DNA of 64,000 nucleotides, from NCBI RefSeq assembly GCF_005877055.1, contig NZ_CP039424.1:2046001-2110000 (forward strand). Reading direction: 5' to 3'. The notes beneath the pieces were generated by a model. It was not told the origin of the DNA and did not search any database. It worked only from the letters and a program-made list of their open reading frames with translations. The position numbers and the translations under genes are program-made. Below are positions 17,130 to 24,884 of the stretch, piece after piece; the first letter of the stretch is position 1, and each line of letters opens with the position of its first letter. The stretch is from Citricoccus sp. SGAir0253 (GTDB lineage Bacteria > Actinomycetota > Actinomycetes > Actinomycetales > Micrococcaceae).

Positions 17130-19085
17130 ATGAAGGACGATGTCCCCACCACCCCCGACCTGGTCCGCGCGCTCCGGGCGCACCGCGACCGACCCACCCA
17201 GCGGCACCGGACCGGGGGGATCGACCCCGTGGTCTTCGGCGTCGCCGGGGCGATCGCCCTCGCCATGGTGCTGTGGGGCTTCATCGGCCCCGGGTCCCTC
17301 GGCTCCTTCGCCGGGGACGCGCTCGGCTGGGTCCTGACGCACACCGGCTGGCTCTTCGTCATCGCCGCCTCCGTCTTCACCCTGTTCATCCTCGTGGTGG
17401 CCGCCAGTCGCTTCGGCCGGATCACCCTGGGCCGGGACGACGAGCGGCCCGAGTTCCGCACGGTGTCCTGGATCTCCATGATGTTCGCCACGGGCATGGG
17501 CATCGGGCTGGTGTTCTACGGCGTGGGCGAGCCCCTGTTCTTCTACATGGCACCCCCGCCGGGCACCGTCGAGGGGTCCACCCCGGCCGCCGTCGGGACG
17601 GCCATGGGCACCACCCTGTTCCACTGGACCCTCTACCCGTGGGCCATGTACGCGGTGGTCGGCCTCGGCATCGCCTACGGCACCTTCCGGCTGGGCCGGT
17701 CCCAGCTGTTCTCCTCGATGTTCACCCCGCTGTTCGGGGAGCGGGCCGTCAACGGCTGGGGCGGCAAGGTCATCAACATCCTGGCGGTCCTGGCCACCCT
17801 GTTCGGCTCGGCCTGCTCGCTGGGGCTGGGGGCCATCCAGATCGGCGGCGGGCTGGAGTCCACCGGGGTCATCGGCCAGGCCACCACGGGGATCCTCGTG
17901 GTGGTCATCGCCGTGCTGACCCTCTGCTTCGTGGTCTCCGCCGCCTCCGGCATCGCCCGGGGCATCCAGTGGCTGTCCAACACCAACATGGTGCTGGCCC
18001 TGGCGCTGGCCGTCATCGTCTTCGTCGGCGGGCCGACCCTCTTCGTGCTCAACGTGCTGCCGAACGCGATCGGCTCGTTCATCGCCGACTGGCCGTCCAT
18101 GGCCTCGCGCACCGGCTACGGCGACCCGTCCCTGGCCGAGTGGATGGGCACCTGGACCATCTTCTACTGGGCGTGGTGGGTGTCCTGGACCCCGTTCGTC
18201 GGCATGTTCATCGCCCGCATCTCGCGCGGCCGCACCGTGCGGCAGTTCATCATCGGCGTGCTGCTCGTGCCCTCCGCGGTGTCCCTGCTCTGGTTCGCGG
18301 TCTTCGGCGGGGGCGCCATCGGCCTGCAGGAGCGCGCCGAGCAGGCCGGCGAGGTGGCCGCCCAGCTGGCGGCCCCCGGCGAGGGCGGGTCGGACATCGA
18401 CTTCGACACCGTGCTGTTCGACTACCTCAACGCCCTGCCGCTGCCCGGCTGGACCGTCATGGTCATGATGGTCCTGGCCGTGGTGCTGATCGCGATCTTC
18501 TTCGTCACGGGCGCCGACTCCGCCTCGATCGTCATGGGCACGCTCAGCGAGCACGGCACCACCGAGCCCACCCGCCGGACGGTCGTCTTCTGGGGGGTCG
18601 CCGTGGGCGCGGCGGCGGCCGCCATGCTGCTGGCCGGCGGCAGGGACCCCTCGAACGCGCTGAGCGCCCTGCAGAACATCACGATCGTCTCGGCACTGCC
18701 CTTCGTCCTCGTCATGATGCTGCTGTGCGTGGCGATCTGGCGGGACCTCAGCCGCGATCCGCTGGTGCTGAAGACCAGGATCGCCCGGCAGGTGCTGGAG
18801 GAGTCCGTGGCCGAGGCGGTGGAGAAGCACCCGACGTCCAGCTTCGGCCTGGTGACGCAGCCGGTCGAGGAACCCGCCGCCGAGCACGTGTCCCTCGCGG
18901 ACGCGCTGCGGGAGGACACCGTCCACGCCGCGCGGGCCGCGGCCGGCGACGACAGTCCGCTGCCCGCGCGCGGGAGGCGGGACGGGACGCACGGGCGGGA
19001 CGGGATGCACGCCGGGGGCGTCCGGCCTCCCGCGGAGCGACCGGACGACGGCGGCCCCACCGACGGGGCGCCTCCCGCCGGGTGA
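17130..19085 (+). CDS. BCCT-family betaine/choline/carnitine-type transporter
   Basis: A 651-residue secondary transporter of the betaine-choline-carnitine family with 12 predicted membrane spans. The family signature is visible as FYWAWWVSWTPFVGMFIARI followed by SRGRTVRQFI. The glycine-rich TM3 stretch ATGMGIGLVFYGVGEPLFFY corresponds to the BetP unwound helix (GMGIG). The long charged C-terminal domain (about 120 residues after the last span, Gly/Asp/Arg-rich at its end) resembles the osmosensing tails of BetP/BetT-type carriers. Likely imports glycine betaine or a related quaternary or sulfonium osmolyte with Na+ or H+. Substrate not determinable. The start codon is separated from the Shine-Dalgarno by a hairpin. 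A methyl-transfer protein gene 1.5 kb downstream could use a methylated osmolyte, but this is inference. Confidence 0.93.
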   Translation: MKDDVPTTPDLVRALRAHRDRPTQRHRTGGIDPVVFGVAGAIALAMVLWGFIGPGSLGSFAGDALGWVLTHTGWLFVIAASVFTLFILVVAASRFGRITLGRDDERPEFRTVSWISMMFATGMGIGLVFYGVGEPLFFYMAPPPGTVEGSTPAAVGTAMGTTLFHWTLYPWAMYAVVGLGIAYGTFRLGRSQLFSSMFTPLFGERAVNGWGGKVINILAVLATLFGSACSLGLGAIQIGGGLESTGVIGQATTGILVVVIAVLTLCFVVSAASGIARGIQWLSNTNMVLALALAVIVFVGGPTLFVLNVLPNAIGSFIADWPSMASRTGYGDPSLAEWMGTWTIFYWAWWVSWTPFVGMFIARISRGRTVRQFIIGVLLVPSAVSLLWFAVFGGGAIGLQERAEQAGEVAAQLAAPGEGGSDIDFDTVLFDYLNALPLPGWTVMVMMVLAVVLIAIFFVTGADSASIVMGTLSEHGTTEPTRRTVVFWGVAVGAAAAAMLLAGGRDPSNALSALQNITIVSALPFVLVMMLLCVAIWRDLSRDPLVLKTRIARQVLEESVAEAVEKHPTSSFGLVTQPVEEPAAEHVSLADALREDTVHAARAAAGDDSPLPARGRRDGTHGRDGMHAGGVRPPAERPDDGGPTDGAPPAG

Positions 19086-19133
19086 GTCCGCGGGGGGCGA
19101 CGGGGGTCCGGCGGGGGTCGGCCGAGGGGCGGG

Positions 19134-19527
19134 GGGACAGGCCGGCTGTACGCCGGGTTCTGTGCCGTGGGCGGTCGCCCGCGCCACGGTGACGGCCATC
19201 CATCTAGGCCCGCCGTTGCCGACGGGCTCGAGCGGCCAACCCGGGTGCTCGGGCGGGCAGCCCTCGAACGCACCCTGTTCGGCCTTGCTCCGGATGGGGT
19301 TTACCGAGCCGGTCCGGTCACCCGGACCGCTGGTGGTCTCTTACACCACCCTTTCACCCTCACCTGCTCCGGCGGGTGCACGCACCCGCCGTGCCGGCGG
19401 TCTGCTTTCTGTGGCACTGTCCTGCGGGTCGCCCCGAGTGGGTGTTACCCACCATCCTGCCCTGTGGAGCCCGGACGTTCCTCACGGCACCGTCGCCGGT
19501 GCCCTGCGGCCGTCCGCCGGCCTGTCC
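19134..19527 (-). ncRNA. rnpB: RNase P RNA (class A)
   Basis: The catalytic RNA of RNase P, which matures tRNA 5' ends. Read on the minus strand, the 5' end GGGACAGGCCGG pairs perfectly with the 3' end CCGGCCTGTCCC (helix P1). Conserved core landmarks: GAGGAACGTCCGGGCTCCAC near the 5' end, ACAGAAAGCAGACC, AGGGTGAAAGGGTGGTGTAAGAGACCACC-type sequence in the middle, and ACAGAACCCGGCGTACAG at the 3' end. Length about 394 nt. It is convergent with the BCCT gene, whose stop lies about 50 bases from the RNA 3' end, and divergent from yaaA. Confidence 0.95.
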
Positions 19528-19535
19528 CGGCCGCC

Positions 19536-19541
19536 CAGTCT
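19536..19541 (-). promoter_or_regulatory. -10 element of rnpB
   Basis: TAGACT on the minus strand; 7-8 bases downstream begins the 5' arm of P1, so position agrees with the RNA end deduced from pairing. Confidence 0.6.
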
Positions 19542-19627
19542 ACCGCCTGGGGCCCGACGCCGGCCGCAGCGGCCCGCGGCCGGGGGCGCGGCCCGCGCGG
19601 GTCCGGCACCGGGACGGCGCCGATGAC

Positions 19628-19633
19628 TAGGCT
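19628..19633 (+). promoter_or_regulatory. -10 element of yaaA, leaderless spacing
   Basis: TAGGCT lies six bases before the GTG at 19640; no Shine-Dalgarno is present. Confidence 0.55.
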
Positions 19634-19639
19634 GTCGGG

Positions 19640-20446
19640 GTGCTGATCCTGTTGCCGCCCTCCGAGGGCAAGACCGCTCCCGCCGCCGGCGCCCCGCTGG
19701 ACCTCGGCTCGCTCGTGCTGCCGGCCCTCGCCGGCGAGCGCGCCACGGTGATGGGCATCCTCGCCGCCGTCTCCGCGGCGCCGGACGCCCCGGCCGTCCT
19801 GGGCATCAGCGAGCGGCTGCGCGCGGACATCGAGGCCAACACGGTCCTGGACTCCGCCCCGGCGGCGCCCGCCCACCGCGTGTTCACCGGCGTGCTCTTC
19901 GACGCCCTGGACTACGCCTCCCTGCCCGAGACCGCCCGCCGCCGGGCGCGCGAGGACGTGCTCGTGTTCTCCGGCCTGTTCGGCGTGCTGTCCCTGGGCG
20001 ACCGGATCCCGCACCACCGCCTCTCCGTGGGGGCCACCCTGCCGGGCACCGGCCGCATGTCCTCGTGGTGGAAGCCCCGGCTCACGCCGCTGCTCGATGC
20101 CCGGGCCGAGCACGCCGGGGTGGTCGTCGACTGCCGCTCCGGGGGCTACGCGGCCCAGTGGAGGGCCCCGGCGGACCGCACGGTGACCGTGGACGTCTTC
20201 CAGGTCCGCGAGGGCCGGCGCACGGTGGTGTCCCACTTCGCCAAGCACACCCGCGGGCTGGTGGCCCGGCAGCTGCTGCTGGCCGGTCCGCGCGCGGTGC
20301 ACTCCCCCGCGGCGGCGGCCGAGGTGGTGGCCGCGGCCGGCGCGGCCGCCGGCCCGCACGACTGGACCGTGGACCTGCTCCCCGCGGCCGGCTCGAAGCC
20401 GGGCCGGCTCGAGGTCACGCTGCCGGAGCAGCACTCCACCGTCTGA
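19640..20446 (+). CDS. yaaA: YaaA-family peroxide stress protein
   Basis: A 268-residue member of the YaaA (DUF328/UPF0246) family, cytosolic proteins that lower free iron and limit oxidative damage during H2O2 stress in E. coli. Recognised by the N-terminal LPPSEGKT, then VFSGLFGVLSLGDRIPHHRL in the middle and the C-terminal VVSHFAKHTRGLVAR, all strong family marks. Length matches the family. GTG start chosen because MLILLPPSEGK is the standard N-terminus; no Shine-Dalgarno, with a TAGGCT six bases upstream. Monocistronic. Its biochemical activity is still poorly defined; family assignment is secure. Confidence 0.93.
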   Translation: MLILLPPSEGKTAPAAGAPLDLGSLVLPALAGERATVMGILAAVSAAPDAPAVLGISERLRADIEANTVLDSAPAAPAHRVFTGVLFDALDYASLPETARRRAREDVLVFSGLFGVLSLGDRIPHHRLSVGATLPGTGRMSSWWKPRLTPLLDARAEHAGVVVDCRSGGYAAQWRAPADRTVTVDVFQVREGRRTVVSHFAKHTRGLVARQLLLAGPRAVHSPAAAAEVVAAAGAAAGPHDWTVDLLPAAGSKPGRLEVTLPEQHSTV

Positions 20447-20623
20447 GCCTCCCCCGGGGCCGGCCTCGAGCGGCACCCCCGGCGTCGCCCGGCGCCGGCA
20501 TGCCGCCCGCCGGTGCGGTGCCCCGCGTCGTCCCCGGGACCTTTCCCCCGCCGGTCCCCGCCGTTACGGTGGGCGGACCCGAGGCCGGGGAGGGACCGCG
20601 CCCGCGCACCGGAGGAGGATCCC

Positions 20624-21928
20624 ATGCACCCCAACGTCCCGTCCGTGGACCAGTCCGGCCGCACCGTGCCGGTCAACCTGCGCCAGACCGGGCCCACCCC
20701 GGTCCAGATGCTGATCGACACGCGCGTGCGCAAGTCCCCCTACTGGCACCTGTCCATGGAGGCCGGCTGCTGGCGGGCCTCCGTCTACAACCGCATGTAC
20801 CACCCGCGCGGCTACGTGCCCCCGGAGGACGGCGGCATGATGGCGGAGTACGACGCCCTGGTGCACCACGTGACCCTGTGGAACGTGGCCGTGGAGCGGC
20901 AGGTCCGCGTCCGGGGCCCGCAGGCCGAGGCCTTCGTGGACTTCGTCATCACCCGGGACGCCACCCGGATCCCCGTCATGCACGCCCGCTACGTGATCCT
21001 GTGCAACGAGGCCGGCGGCATCCTCAACGACCCGGTGCTGCTGCGCGTGGCCGAGGACGAGTTCTGGTTCAGCCTCTCGGACTCGGACCTGCTGTTCTGG
21101 CTGCAGGGGGTCAACGTGGGCCGCCGGTTCGACGTGGACATCCGGGAGATCGACGTCTGCCCCGTCCAGGTCCAGGGCCCGCGGTCCGTGGACCTGGTGG
21201 CCGACCTGTTCGGGCCCGCCGTCGCGGAGCTCCCCCCGTACGGGCTGCTCGCGGGCGAGGTCGCCGGCTGCGAGGTCATCGTGTCCCAGACCGGGTTCTC
21301 CGGGGAGAAGGGCTACGAGGTCTACCTCAAGGACTCCACCCTGCACGCCGAGACGATGTGGCGGGAGATCCTGCGGGCCGGCGAGCCGCACCGGCTGGCC
21401 GTCGTGGCCCCGGCCCACCACCGGCGGATCGCCGCCGGGATCCTGTCCTGGGGCCAGGACATGGACCAGGAGACGCTGCCGTTCCAGGCCAACCTCGGCT
21501 ACCAGGTGCCGCGGACCAAGCCGGGCGACTACGTCGGCCGGGCCGCCCTCGAGGAGGCCCGGCGCCTCGTCGAGGCCGGCACGCCCCCCTTCACCCACCA
21601 GCTCGTCGGGATGCGCCTGGGCGGCCGGCCGATCGTGGACTACGCGCCGGACTTCTGGCTCATCGGCGCCGCGGCGGACGCGGACCCCGTCGGCTACGTC
21701 ACCTCCCCGTGGTACTCCCCGGAGCTCGGCCACAACATCGCGATGGGCCACGTCCCGGTCGCGCTCACGGCCCCGGGGACGCCGCTGTGGGTCCACCTGC
21801 CGGAGGAGTACGCCGAGACGCCCGGCACGCCCGTGCCCGCCGAGGTGGTCCGGATGCCGTTCCGCGCCTCGGTCAACCCGAACCAGCGCGAGCGGCTGAG
21901 CCGGCGGGGGCTGGACGCGGCCGACTGA
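20624..21928 (+). CDS. GcvT-family THF-dependent methyl/aminomethyl transferase (DmdA-like)
   Basis: A 434-residue protein of the aminomethyltransferase/GcvT fold, with the N-terminal folate-binding domain and the GCV_T C-terminal barrel. Landmarks: YNRMYHPRGYVPPEDGG, LVHHVTLWNVAVERQVRVRG, GGILNDPVLLRVAEDEFWFS, SDSDLLFWLQG, SQTGFSGEKGYEVYL. These resemble the DMSP demethylase (DmdA) and related tetrahydrofolate-dependent demethylases more than glycine-cleavage GcvT. No gcvH or gcvP is nearby, which argues against the glycine cleavage system. Strong Shine-Dalgarno GGAGGAGG before the ATG at 20624. The specific substrate (DMSP, dimethylglycine, an aryl methyl ether) is not decidable from reading. 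A BCCT carrier gene lies 1.5 kb upstream, which could be relevant. Confidence 0.78.
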   Translation: MHPNVPSVDQSGRTVPVNLRQTGPTPVQMLIDTRVRKSPYWHLSMEAGCWRASVYNRMYHPRGYVPPEDGGMMAEYDALVHHVTLWNVAVERQVRVRGPQAEAFVDFVITRDATRIPVMHARYVILCNEAGGILNDPVLLRVAEDEFWFSLSDSDLLFWLQGVNVGRRFDVDIREIDVCPVQVQGPRSVDLVADLFGPAVAELPPYGLLAGEVAGCEVIVSQTGFSGEKGYEVYLKDSTLHAETMWREILRAGEPHRLAVVAPAHHRRIAAGILSWGQDMDQETLPFQANLGYQVPRTKPGDYVGRAALEEARRLVEAGTPPFTHQLVGMRLGGRPIVDYAPDFWLIGAAADADPVGYVTSPWYSPELGHNIAMGHVPVALTAPGTPLWVHLPEEYAETPGTPVPAEVVRMPFRASVNPNQRERLSRRGLDAAD

Positions 21929-21963
21929 GCCGGGCGACCCGGCCGCTCCCGCCGGCCCGCTCG

Positions 21964-21981
21964 CGCCGCGCGGGCGCGGCG
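21964..21981. terminator. Weak hairpin between convergent genes
   Basis: CGCCGCGC and GCGCGGCG with a two-base loop, flanked by CTCG and a displaced CGAG, in the 102-base gap between the GcvT-like gene and the RNase H-VOC gene. Confidence 0.35.
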
Positions 21982-22030
21982 GACGAGGCGGGATGCCCCC
22001 GGCGTCGTCCCCGGAGGGTGCCGTCCGGGG

Positions 22031-23047
22031 TCAGCGCGGGTCGGCGACCAGCTCCACCTCGAAGCCGCCCGGCGCCTCGAGGTAGGCCGCGTAGTGGCTG
22101 CGCCCCCCGGCGAAGGGGTGGCGGTCGGCGAAGAGCAGGCGGAAGCCGCGCTCGCGCGCCGCGGACGCGAGGGCGTCGACGTCGGCCCGCGAGCCGGCGT
22201 GGAAGGCCAGGTGGTTCAGCCCCGGGCGCAGCCGGTCGTGCCCCTCCCCGGCGACGTCCGGGCCCGACTCCAGCACGAGGTACTCCCCCGCGCCCTGGTA
22301 GCTGGTGCCCTCGGACCACTCGCCGCTGACCGCGTAGCCGAGCTCCTGGAACAGCCAGCCCAGCGTCGCGCGGGCCTGCGCCAGGTCCCGCACCCAGATC
22401 TCCACGTGGTGCAGCCGGCCCACCCGGCGGGGGGTCCCGACGCCGGCCGGTCCTGCGGCGCCGGCCGGCGCGGCGTCCGCCGGGAGTGCCGGGGCGGGCG
22501 CGCCGCCGTCGGGAACCGCCGTCCCCGGCGCCGCCACTCCCCCGCCGGGGCCCGCGGTCGCCGTCTCCGCCCCGCCCACGGCGCCGGTGACCTTGATCCC
22601 GGACCGCGAGCGCACCCAGGAGGTGCCGGCGGCCCCGGCGTCCATGGCCTCGTTCGAGAGCAGGTCCGCGTCCTTGTTCCGCGCCCGCGGGATCCACTCG
22701 TAGGTGACGCGGGAGGGCGGCAGGATGGCGCGGGCCTCCCCGGCGAGCTTCTGCATGTCCGCGTGCTTGATCTTCCAGCGCCCGCTCATCTGCTCGACCA
22801 CGAGCTTGGAGTCCATCTTCACGTGCACGCGCGCCGCCGGGTCCAGGTCGCGGGCCATCGTCAGCCCGGCGATGAGCCCCGAGTACTCGGCCACGTTGTT
22901 GGAGGCCCGGCCCAGCGGCGCGGCGTCGATGTCCAGGACCCGCCCCGTGGCGGGGTCGCGGACCAGGGCCCCGTAGCCGGCCACGCCGGGATTGCCCCGG
23001 GAGCCGCCGTCGGCCTCGACCTGCAGGACGCGTTCGGACACGGGCAT
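22031..23047 (-). CDS. RNase HI-like domain fused to a VOC (glyoxalase/bleomycin-resistance) domain
   Basis: A single uninterrupted 338-residue frame. Residues about 1-140 form an RNase HI domain. The D-E-D-D metal residues are visible in VEADGGSRGNPGVAGYGALV (D), NNVAEYSGLIAGL (E), VHVKMDSKLVVEQMSG (D) and ARNKDADLLSNEAM (D). A Gly/Ala/Pro linker of about 70 residues follows. The last 125 residues form a VOC domain: RLHHVEIWVRDLAQA, then LNHLAFHAGSRADVDAL and GGFEVELVADPR, the positions of the usual metal ligands. The mycobacterial homologue Rv2228c joins RNase H to an acid phosphatase instead. ATG at 23047 preceded by AGAGAGAAG; a GTG three bases upstream is an alternative. Downstream partner of the coiled-coil and nif3 genes. 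RNase H would remove RNA-DNA hybrids; the VOC role is unknown. Confidence 0.88.
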   Translation of the reverse strand: MPVSERVLQVEADGGSRGNPGVAGYGALVRDPATGRVLDIDAAPLGRASNNVAEYSGLIAGLTMARDLDPAARVHVKMDSKLVVEQMSGRWKIKHADMQKLAGEARAILPPSRVTYEWIPRARNKDADLLSNEAMDAGAAGTSWVRSRSGIKVTGAVGGAETATAGPGGGVAAPGTAVPDGGAPAPALPADAAPAGAAGPAGVGTPRRVGRLHHVEIWVRDLAQARATLGWLFQELGYAVSGEWSEGTSYQGAGEYLVLESGPDVAGEGHDRLRPGLNHLAFHAGSRADVDALASAARERGFRLLFADRHPFAGGRSHYAAYLEAPGGFEVELVADPR

Positions 23048-23107
23048 CACTTCTCTCTGGCTTCGCTGGGCGGTGCCGCCCCGCGGGCGGGGGGCCCGGC
23101 GGACGGT

Positions 23108-23914
23108 CTAGGCGTCGTCGCCGCGGACGAGGATGGCTCCTGAGTCCGGGCAGTACACCAGCGTATCGGCCGGCGCCCGCCGGATCGCCTCGAGGTCGGC
23201 GGGGCTGATCGGCATGCCCGAGGCCTCCGAGTGGTTGCCCACGAGCCGGGCGGCGCCGATCCCGCCGGCCCGGGCCCGGACCCGCTCGTAGCGCGCGAGG
23301 AGCCCGGGCGGCAGGGTGGCGGCCAGCGCGGCGCGCCGGGCCGTGAGGTCCTGGCCCCGGGCGGAGACCTCGTCGGCCTCGGCCTTGAGCTCGGCGGCTC
23401 GCTCCCGGGCGGACCGCTGGGCCGCGGCGAGCCCCTCGCGCGCCGTGGCGTCGGCGGCCTCGGCCTGCTCGGCGGCGTCCATGGCCTCCAGCTCCGCCTC
23501 CTCGTGGCGGTCCTGCAGCTCGGCGAGTGTGGCGAGCTCGTGCATCATCCGCTCGAGGTCCCGGGCCGAGCCCTCGCCGGCATCGAGGCGGCGCTGGTTG
23601 CGCTCCCGGTGGGACCGGACCCCGGCCACCTCGGCGTCCGCGGCCGTCACCGCGGCGCGGGCCTGCTCGAGGGCGACGGCGGCGGCGTCGGCCTCGGCCT
23701 GCCGGTCGGCGACCGCCTGCTGCAGCTCGCGGTACCGGGGGTCCTGGCGCAGCTGCTGCATGCGCGAGCGCGCCTGGTCCAGGGCCGTGTCGAGGGCCTG
23801 CAGGTCCAGCAGCCGCCGCTGGTCGGCGGGATCGGCCGTGGTGGCCGGGGGAACCGCGGCGGCGTCGCCGCCGGCGGCGGGACCGGTGGGGGTGGGGCCG
23901 GTGGCAGGGGTCAC
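23108..23914 (-). CDS. CT398-like coiled-coil protein with degenerate C-terminal zinc ribbon
   Basis: A 268-residue protein. After a Pro/Ala-rich start comes a long alpha-helical coiled-coil hairpin (about residues 30-200, rich in Ala, Glu, Arg, Gln, with heptads such as LLDLQALDTALDQARSRMQQ). Family members (Chlamydia CT398, mycobacterial Rv2229c) end in a four-Cys zinc ribbon. Here the expected first Cys pair is replaced by VGNHSEA and the second pair is reduced to one Cys in LVYCPDSGAILVR, so zinc binding is probably lost. GTG start after GAGGAGG, ten bases behind nif3, so the two share a transcript. The order RNase H - this protein - Nif3 is conserved in actinobacteria. Function unknown; an RNA- or protein-scaffolding role has been suggested for the family. 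Confidence 0.85.
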   Translation of the reverse strand: MTPATGPTPTGPAAGGDAAAVPPATTADPADQRRLLDLQALDTALDQARSRMQQLRQDPRYRELQQAVADRQAEADAAAVALEQARAAVTAADAEVAGVRSHRERNQRRLDAGEGSARDLERMMHELATLAELQDRHEEAELEAMDAAEQAEAADATAREGLAAAQRSARERAAELKAEADEVSARGQDLTARRAALAATLPPGLLARYERVRARAGGIGAARLVGNHSEASGMPISPADLEAIRRAPADTLVYCPDSGAILVRGDDA

Positions 23915-23924
23915 GGGTGCCTCC

Positions 23925-24827
23925 TCAGGCGCCGGGGGTCAGGACGAAGTCCCAGGGATCGGTGTTCAGCCCGCTGACGGCGATCTCCACGGCGAGGCCG
24001 CGGTCCGTCAGCAGGGAGTCCAGGGCCTCGGCGGCCGCGGGCAGCCACAGCCACTCGCTGCCGAAGTGGGAGACCTCCACGAGGTAGGGCCGGCCCCCGG
24101 CGTGCCGAGCGGCCTCGCGGGCCTCGGAGGCCGGGTGGTGGCGCAGGTCCGCGGTGACGTACACGTCCGCCCCGGAGGCCCGCACCCGGTCGAACAGGCC
24201 GTCCCCGGCCCCGCCGCACACGGCCACGGTCCGCACCAGCCCGTCCCGGTCCCCGGCCACCCGGACGCCGCCGGCCACCGCCGGCATGGCGCCGAAGACG
24301 CGGGCGGCGAAGTCGCCGAGCGTCATCGCCTTCCCCAGGGTGCCCACCCGCCCGATGCCCTCCTCCGGCAGCCCGTCCGCGGCGGGGGCCAGCGGCCGGG
24401 TGTCCCGCAGTCCGAGGACGTCGGCGATGACGTCCGAGACCCCGCCCACGGCGGAGTCCGCGTTCGTGTGGGCGGTCAGCAGCGCGCAGCCGCCCTCGAT
24501 CAGGGTGTGGACCACGCGGCCCTTGAAGCCGGTGGCGGCCACGGAGTGCACCCCGCGCAGCAGCAGCGGGTGGTGGGTGATGAGCAGCTGGGCGCCGGCG
24601 GCCACGGCCTCGTCCGCCACGTCCTGGACCGGGTCCACCGCGAGGTGGATGCGGCGCACGGGGGCGTCCGGGCGGCCGGCCACGAGCCCCGTGGCGTCCC
24701 AGGACTCGGCCAGCGAGGCCGGCCACAGCTCCTCGAAGGCCGCCAGCACCTCGGCCAGGGTCGGGGTGCGCGGGGCGTCGGCGCGGCGGCGGTCCGGGTC
24801 CGGGCGGGCGGGCGTGGAGGCACTCAT
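23925..24827 (-). CDS. Nif3-like dinuclear metal centre protein
   Basis: A 300-residue member of the NIF3/DUF34 family (GTP cyclohydrolase 1 type 2-like). Metal-site and fold motifs: ESWDATGLVAG, LAVDPVQDVADEA, LLITHHPLLLRGV (the His pair), AHTNADSAVGGVSD, then YVTADLRHHPASEA and LVEVSHFGSEW. The central inserted domain of about 100 residues (RVGTLGKAMTLGDFAARVFG) is the shorter actinobacterial type. Biochemical role unresolved; proposed metal insertion or metabolite repair. ATG at 24827. The hexamer CACAAT six bases upstream and the absence of a Shine-Dalgarno suggest a leaderless transcript. First gene of the nif3 - coiled-coil - RNase H/VOC operon, divergent from msrA. Confidence 0.92.
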   Translation of the reverse strand: MSASTPARPDPDRRRADAPRTPTLAEVLAAFEELWPASLAESWDATGLVAGRPDAPVRRIHLAVDPVQDVADEAVAAGAQLLITHHPLLLRGVHSVAATGFKGRVVHTLIEGGCALLTAHTNADSAVGGVSDVIADVLGLRDTRPLAPAADGLPEEGIGRVGTLGKAMTLGDFAARVFGAMPAVAGGVRVAGDRDGLVRTVAVCGGAGDGLFDRVRASGADVYVTADLRHHPASEAREAARHAGGRPYLVEVSHFGSEWLWLPAAAEALDSLLTDRGLAVEIAVSGLNTDPWDFVLTPGA

Positions 24828-24833
24828 GGGGCC

Positions 24834-24839
24834 ATTGTG
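24834..24839 (-). promoter_or_regulatory. -10 element of nif3, leaderless spacing
   Basis: CACAAT on the minus strand, six bases before the ATG at 24827. Similar GCA(T/G/C)AATGG sequences precede other genes in the window. Confidence 0.5.
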
Positions 24840-24884
24840 CCCGAGGCGGGAATGAACCCGCGCCCCCGCGTGCTGTAGACCGAT

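Noticed and set aside
24876-24881. TAGACC as a leaderless -10 for msrA
   Set aside because: Only three bases separate it from the GTG, too few; either the start codon or the promoter is different, so it was left out of the leaderless set.
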